From Candidatus Zixiibacteriota bacterium (lineage in GTDB: Bacteria; Zixibacteria; MSB-5A5; GN15; FEB-12), in assembly GCA_024280215.1 (NCBI GenBank), contig JAJRQO010000034.1:62001-126000 (forward strand): DNA of 64,000 nucleotides. The letters run 5' to 3'. Below are positions 59,430 to 64,000 of this stretch, piece by piece; within the stretch, counting starts at the first letter, position 1; each line of letters begins with the position of its first letter. The notes beneath the pieces are model-generated. The model had not been told where the DNA came from and made no database searches. It was given only the letters and a program-made list of their open reading frames with translations. Position numbers and translations under genes: made by a program.

Positions 59430-60020
59430 ATGAACATAAAAAAAATTGGATTTATTTTATTCGTTCTGCTCATGCTCCCATTTACTGTAAAAGTTTTTGG
59501 AAGTAATGATTTTGGACAAACACAATCGCTGTTTACTGATATCAAAGCAAATATTGTTGGTGATATTTTAACAGTACTAATTTTTGAACAAAGTAGAGCT
59601 ACTCAAAAAGCAGAATCTAAAACTGCAAAATCTACTCAAGCCTCTATTTCAGCAGGACCTGGTATAGGACCGCTTCGTTTTATTCCTATCTTTGGTGCTG
59701 ATGGTAAAAATAGCTCGACATTTGATGGCAAGGGAGAATCCATTCGAAATGGTACCTTTTCTGCCAAGATGTCTGTAACCGTTGTCGCTGTCAAAAATAA
59801 TGGCGATTTGGTTATACAAGGTTCACGAACAATAGGACTCTCTGGTGATAGGGAAACAATGAATCTTACTGGTGTCGTTAGAAAAAAAGATATTAGCCCA
59901 AATAATACAATCGATTCATACTTAATTGCCGATGCCGAAATTTCATACTCTGGTAAAGGGAATGCAAATACGACTCAGCGACCTGGTGTTTTTACTCGTT
60001 TCTTTAACTGGGTATTTTAG
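59430..60020 (+). CDS. flgH: Flagellar L-ring protein FlgH
   Basis: FlgH builds the L ring in the outer membrane, implying a two-membrane cell. The 196-residue protein has QSLFTDIKANIVGDILTVLIFE (motif NIVGDILTVLI at about 40-50) and GKGESIRNGTFSAKMSVTVVAV (motif NGTFSAKMSVTVV). It has a signal peptide (about 1-24) but no Cys at the cleavage site, where enterobacterial FlgH is a lipoprotein. It ends TRFFNWVF with a terminal Phe. It is 21 bp after flgA and 9 bp before flgI. Confidence 0.93.
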   Translation: MNIKKIGFILFVLLMLPFTVKVFGSNDFGQTQSLFTDIKANIVGDILTVLIFEQSRATQKAESKTAKSTQASISAGPGIGPLRFIPIFGADGKNSSTFDGKGESIRNGTFSAKMSVTVVAVKNNGDLVIQGSRTIGLSGDRETMNLTGVVRKKDISPNNTIDSYLIADAEISYSGKGNANTTQRPGVFTRFFNWVF

Positions 60021-60029
60021 GAGATAACA

Positions 60030-61166
60030 ATGCTACAAGCAATATTTACAAAAATTTCACTTCCGATTTGTATCGCACTGGTCACAATGTTTATTACAAC
60101 ATTTGTGACGCCAGTAGATGCGGGGAAAGTACGTATTAAGGATATTTGCCAGTTTCAAAATATGGAAGAATCTGACCTAATCGGTTATGGACTTATTATT
60201 GGCCTTGATGGAACAGGTGATGGAAAAGGAACTCAATTTACGAATCAATCGTTGACAAATATGATGGAGCGAATGGGGCTAACTGTTGATGTGAAGAAAG
60301 TAAAAGTAAAGAATGTTGCAGCTGTCATGGTAACGGCTAAAATTAGTTCTTTCAATCGAAACGGTACTTACGTTGATGTTACTGTTTCTTCTGTGGGGGA
60401 CGCAAAGTCGCTTCAAGGAGGAACATTATTAATGACACCACTTTCTGATCGAACTGGTTCTGTTCGAGCAATTGCACAGGGAGCTGTTTCGATAGGTGGT
60501 TTTAATGTTCAGGTTGATGATGGGAATAAAATTATAAACAACTATACTTTGGTTGGACGAGTTCCCAATGGAGCAAAAGTTTCTAATGAACTCATTGGTC
60601 CTGAAAGAACAAAAAAAGAATTTTTTATCTCATTGCGTTCACCTGATTTTACAACAGCTAATAGAATAGCCGAACGTATTAATATAAAATATGGTATGAC
60701 CGCGTTTGCTTTAGACGGTGGAACTGTACAGGTAATGATTCCAGATTCGCTTTCGCATATGGTCTATCGTACTCGGTTTATTTCTGATATAGGACTTTTA
60801 ACTATTGTACCCGACCAAGTTGCACGTGTTGTCTTAAATGAAAAAACAGGTACCATAGTCGCAGGGCAACATGTTACCATTGAACCAGTTGCAATTGCTC
60901 ATGGTACTATAACGATTAATATAGAGTCAACGCCGATTATCTCGCAACCAGAACCGTTTTCATCTGGCGAGACAATAGTAACTTCAGATTCACGAATTAC
61001 AATTAGTGATGAACCCGCTCGAGTGATACATTTAAAACGAACTGTCTATCTTTCTGATGTTGCTAAAGCACTCAACAAAATAGGTGCGGCACCGAGAGAT
61101 ATTATTGCAATTTTTCAGGCTATGAAACAAGCAGGAGCATTGCAAGCGGAACTTATTATATTGTAA
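60030..61166 (+). CDS. flgI: Flagellar P-ring protein FlgI
   Basis: The 378-residue P-ring protein has a hydrophobic leader (about 8-33) and the mature start VRIKDICQFQNMEESDLIGYGLIIGLDGTGDG (motif LIGYGLIIGLDGTGDG). VTAKISSFNRNGTYVDVTVSSVGDAKSLQGG (motif VGDAKSLQGGTLLMTPL) and the C-terminal KIGAAPRDIIAIFQAMKQAGALQAELI (motif APRDIIAIFQAMKQAGAL) are typical. The stop overlaps the next start. Confidence 0.96.
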   Translation: MLQAIFTKISLPICIALVTMFITTFVTPVDAGKVRIKDICQFQNMEESDLIGYGLIIGLDGTGDGKGTQFTNQSLTNMMERMGLTVDVKKVKVKNVAAVMVTAKISSFNRNGTYVDVTVSSVGDAKSLQGGTLLMTPLSDRTGSVRAIAQGAVSIGGFNVQVDDGNKIINNYTLVGRVPNGAKVSNELIGPERTKKEFFISLRSPDFTTANRIAERINIKYGMTAFALDGGTVQVMIPDSLSHMVYRTRFISDIGLLTIVPDQVARVVLNEKTGTIVAGQHVTIEPVAIAHGTITINIESTPIISQPEPFSSGETIVTSDSRITISDEPARVIHLKRTVYLSDVAKALNKIGAAPRDIIAIFQAMKQAGALQAELIIL

Positions 61167-62119
61167 TGGATATTTCATCTCTTAACATGCCGGCTCAAGT
61201 CGACTATCCTAAAACAGATTTAGACAGACTCAAAACACAGTCGCCACAGACTCTTGAGGATGAAAAAGCAAGGCTGAAAAAAGCGACCAAAGAATTTGAG
61301 TCGTTTTTTTCCTACCAACTTTTAAAGTCGATGCGAAAAACTATTCCGAAGAGTGAATTGACTGAGGGGGGAGCTTTCTCGGGAGGTATGGGTAAAGAGA
61401 TATTTACAGATATGTTCGATATGAAAATGGCAAAGCAGATGACACAAAATTCTGACAGATCGATTTCTGCTGTGTTGTATCGTTCACTTGAAAAAATCAT
61501 TTCTGTACCATATCAGGATATCCCTGAGAAAGTACAAATTAAACCACTTGAAAAAGATTCAGTGCAGCCGATTGAACTCAAAAAAAATGAGCTACATGAG
61601 TTGCAAAGATCAAAAGAAAACTTTGAAATTAAAAAAAGAGATGGCGAATTTATGAATGTCTCGCAGCCACCTCGTATCGCAAAACAGATTTCATCAGATC
61701 CCATACTTTCTAAATACGGAGCTGAGATACAAAAGGCAGCTGAGAAATATTCGCTCGACCCTGCTTTGATAATTTCTGTTATCAAAGCAGAGTCAGGTGG
61801 AGACTATTTAGCCGAATCACCTGCAGGTGCCAAAGGTTTGATGCAATTGATTGACTCTACTGCTGCAGAGATGAATGTGGAAGATGTCTTTAATCCTGCG
61901 GATAATATCGATGGTGGAAGCCGTTATCTAAAGAGCATGCTTGACCGCTTCAAGTCGGTTAAACTCGCTCTGGCAGCTTATAATGCTGGTCCTGGCAATG
62001 TGATGCGATACGATGGTATCCCTCCATTTCCTGAGACTGAGGCGTACGTTGACAAAGTGGTCGACACATTGTCAAACATTAATGTCAATTCTGATGCGAA
62101 ACATGCTAAAGTGAAATGA
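61166..62119 (+). CDS. flgJ: FlgJ-like rod-binding protein fused to a lytic transglycosylase
   Basis: The 317-residue protein has the FlgJ rod-binding domain (about 35-112; ATKEFESFFSYQLLKSMRKT, motif EFESFFSYQLLKSM) and a charged linker (about 115-170). An SLT-type lytic transglycosylase domain (about 180-300) follows, with catalytic Glu209 in VIKAESGGDY, then AGAKGLMQLIDSTA and AAYNAGPGNVMRYDG. Enterobacterial FlgJ has a GH73-type muramidase there instead, so the enzyme module differs. It opens the peptidoglycan for the rod. It overlaps flgI by one base. Confidence 0.93.
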   Translation: MDISSLNMPAQVDYPKTDLDRLKTQSPQTLEDEKARLKKATKEFESFFSYQLLKSMRKTIPKSELTEGGAFSGGMGKEIFTDMFDMKMAKQMTQNSDRSISAVLYRSLEKIISVPYQDIPEKVQIKPLEKDSVQPIELKKNELHELQRSKENFEIKKRDGEFMNVSQPPRIAKQISSDPILSKYGAEIQKAAEKYSLDPALIISVIKAESGGDYLAESPAGAKGLMQLIDSTAAEMNVEDVFNPADNIDGGSRYLKSMLDRFKSVKLALAAYNAGPGNVMRYDGIPPFPETEAYVDKVVDTLSNINVNSDAKHAKVK

Positions 62120-62166
62120 AAATAGACCGACTATAAATGTGAAGATAAAAACTATTGGATAGAAAA

Positions 62167-62655
62167 ATGATTGATACACTAATCGACATAATTGGCAAGG
62201 AAGCCGTACTCTTTGAGTCTTTTTTGGAACTCCTGGAAAAACAACAGAGAATGCTGGTGGAAAATAATCTTGATGGATTAAATCAAGTGACTGCCGAGCA
62301 GCACGAACGTTTGACGGAAAGTCAAATGCTTAATAGCCGTCGCATGGAAGTTGTCGCACAGATTAAAAAAGATAAACAAATCGAAGGTAATTTAAATATT
62401 ACCCGATTACTCACATTGATTGATCAACAACAAGCAGATAGATTAGAACAACTCCAAGATGTGATTCTTTCTCTGAGTGACAAAATTACAGAGACCAGAA
62501 ATCAAAATGCAATATTGCTGAACCGCTCTCGAGAATATATTTCCAAAACCATGGATATGCTCTCAAAGATCAATGCTCCTAAATCACCGACTTATGGACA
62601 AAAAGGTGAATCGGAACATCAGCATGCTGCCTTATCAATAGATAGGAGAATCTAA
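62167..62655 (+). CDS. flgN: FlgN-like flagellar export chaperone
   Basis: The 162-residue protein is predicted to be almost fully helical, with heptad-like stretches (EQLQDVILSLSDKITETRNQNAILLNRS, motif ITETRNQNAILLNRS). FlgN proteins hold FlgK and FlgL before export; the position directly upstream of flgK with an overlapping stop/start (TAATG) is the standard arrangement. ATG 62167 is used; an in-frame TTG at 62155 is possible. Assignment rests on context, helical nature and the length. Confidence 0.8.
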   Translation: MIDTLIDIIGKEAVLFESFLELLEKQQRMLVENNLDGLNQVTAEQHERLTESQMLNSRRMEVVAQIKKDKQIEGNLNITRLLTLIDQQQADRLEQLQDVILSLSDKITETRNQNAILLNRSREYISKTMDMLSKINAPKSPTYGQKGESEHQHAALSIDRRI

Positions 62656-64000
62656 TGGGACTATTTCAAGGACTCGAAATTGGTCGCAGAGCTTTGCTTA
62701 CAAGCCAGATGTCATTACAAACTATTGGACATAATATTTCCAACGTAAATACACCGGGTTATTCAAGACAAAGAGTTAATATTGCAAGTTCAACGCCAAT
62801 AAGTAATACAATCGGGTCAATAGGTTCTGGTGTTCAGGCAACAGAAATTGTACAAATTCGGGATCTCTTTTTGGGTAATCAGTTTAGGCAAGAGAGTAAA
62901 TCACTTGGTGAGTGGAGTTACAAAGAAAAAGTGCTTTCACAAGTAGAATCTGTTTTTAATGAACCAAGTAATCAAACTCTTTCAAATAAAATGACTGACT
63001 TTTGGGATGCATGGGATACCTTTTCACAATTTCCCGATGATCCTACCTCAAGAAATGGATTAGTTAGTTCTACATCAACAATGTTAAACTCATTTCATAA
63101 ATTATCAAATGATGTTGAAAGTTTAAGAAAATCTATCGATGCTGATATGAATAATTATACTAATGAGATTAATCGTCTTACTGGAGAAGTAGCCAGATTA
63201 AATCTGCAAATCAAATCACTTGAAGTTGGTGGTGTGACAGCCAATGATTTACGTGATAATCGAGATTTGATTTTAGATAATCTATCGTCACTTGTAGATA
63301 TCAATACAAATGAAAATCAAAATGGTGATATGGTCGTCTATATCGGTTCGATGTCAGTTGTCAACGGTGGAGATGCTATAAATATTGAAGCAAAAGTTGC
63401 TAATGTAAATGGTAAGCCTACTCATAAACTTGTATGGGAAGGAACAGATGTTGAATTAAATAATACTGCTGGGCAACTTAAAGCCCTGATTGAAAGTCGT
63501 GATGTAATCATTCCCAAATATGTAGAAAAACTTGATACCTTAGCGGCAACAATGGTTGAACAAGTAAATGCGATTCACAGACAAGGTACTACTAAGGATG
63601 GACAGACAGGTATTGATTTTTTTGATCCATCAAAAACAACAGCTGAAACAATTTCAGTTAATCCAGTCATTCTTGCCGATTCTGGATATAGCCTTATCGT
63701 GGCTGGTGAGGGAGAAGCAAGTGATGGTCGGTTTGCAGCACAAATTGCCAAGTTAAGTAATACAAATGTTTTAAATAATGACTCCACTTCACTTAATGAT
63801 TTCTATAATTCAATCATTGGAGCTGTCGGTGTTGAAGCACACGAAGCAACTTCATTTGCGGCAAATTATGAACTCTTAGTGCAACAAGTAGAATTTGCTA
63901 AAGAATCTGTTCAAGGAGTTTCCCTTGATGAAGAAATGACAAACATGATAAAATATCAACACGCCTATGATGCCGCTGCTCGAGTAATTACAACTATGGA
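62655..64000 (+). CDS. flgK: Flagellar hook-associated protein FlgK (3' end outside window)
   Basis: The reading frame is open from ATG 62655 to the last base, 448 complete codons, so the stop lies just outside. The N-terminus has SLQTIGHNISNVNTPGYSRQR (motif NISNVNTPGYSRQR), then DLFLGNQFRQESKSLGEW, and in the middle LRDNRDLILDNLSSLVDI (motif DLRDNRDLILDNLS). The final visible residues, MTNMIKYQHAYDAAARVITTM, are the conserved FlgK C-terminus, so perhaps 10-20 residues are missing. An AGGAG site overlaps the flgN end. Confidence 0.95.
   Translation, partial: MGLFQGLEIGRRALLTSQMSLQTIGHNISNVNTPGYSRQRVNIASSTPISNTIGSIGSGVQATEIVQIRDLFLGNQFRQESKSLGEWSYKEKVLSQVESVFNEPSNQTLSNKMTDFWDAWDTFSQFPDDPTSRNGLVSSTSTMLNSFHKLSNDVESLRKSIDADMNNYTNEINRLTGEVARLNLQIKSLEVGGVTANDLRDNRDLILDNLSSLVDINTNENQNGDMVVYIGSMSVVNGGDAINIEAKVANVNGKPTHKLVWEGTDVELNNTAGQLKALIESRDVIIPKYVEKLDTLAATMVEQVNAIHRQGTTKDGQTGIDFFDPSKTTAETISVNPVILADSGYSLIVAGEGEASDGRFAAQIAKLSNTNVLNNDSTSLNDFYNSIIGAVGVEAHEATSFAANYELLVQQVEFAKESVQGVSLDEEMTNMIKYQHAYDAAARVITTM

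Overview
This is a low-GC, densely coded chromosomal window from a motile Gram-negative bacterium. The two-dockerin secreted protein at 55745-56509, with its Cys-Cys-Leu-Gly linker and Asp-rich dockerin repeats, is a style I associate with uncultured phyla near the FCB group, Zixibacteria for example. L- and P-ring genes (flgH, flgI), several outer-membrane barrel proteins and a Tat system agree with a two-membrane cell. The placement is inference. I recognised no rRNA, tRNA or CRISPR array.

Region 1 (1-4100): a dCMP deaminase, a class I glutamine synthetase with its own promoter and terminator, a small exported protein, and a lipoprotein whose carbohydrate-binding-like domain looks circularly permuted and ends in an Asp/His-rich 57-bp tandem repeat. 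Region 2 (4500-10710): a leucine or branched isoprenoid degradation operon with an AtuA-like protein, methylcrotonyl-CoA carboxylase genes and methylglutaconyl-CoA hydratase. Its beta subunit carries an in-frame TAA, and its alpha subunit is split in two. Region 3 (10900-14200, minus): five outer-membrane barrel genes in two tandem families. Region 4 (14365-18746): thiolase, 3-hydroxyacyl-CoA dehydrogenase and two acyl-CoA dehydrogenases, behind a good promoter with an adjoining dyad. Region 5 (19100-21874, minus): a membrane redox module of octaheme cytochrome c, Tat-exported four-cluster ferredoxin and NrfD-type quinone protein.

Region 6 (22100-34000): metabolic and housekeeping genes (msrA, bioY, ilvE, rpiB, glyA, nrdR, tatC, a DUF512 radical-SAM-like gene, der). 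Two REP-associated tyrosine transposases (RAYTs) sit among palindromes that each abut a GTAG foot. One palindrome lies in frame inside a transposase gene.

Region 7 (34092-64000) is motility. It starts with a partner-switching module (PP2C phosphatase, RsbW-like kinase, STAS protein) and a HEAT-repeat protein. Then come receiver proteins, cheR, cheY, cheZ, cheA and cheB, an FlrB/FlrC-like two-component pair, motAB, flgB-flgC-fliE-fliF-fliG-fliH-fliI-fliJ, and flgF-flgG-flgA-flgH-flgI-flgJ-flgN-flgK, the last cut by the window edge. Promoter-like sites suggest a hierarchy: sigma-54 sites precede flgB and flgF, and sigma-28-like sites precede motA, the partner-switching operon and a small Cys-rich gene. 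The sigma-54 activator just upstream of motA is the obvious candidate to drive the sigma-54 sites.
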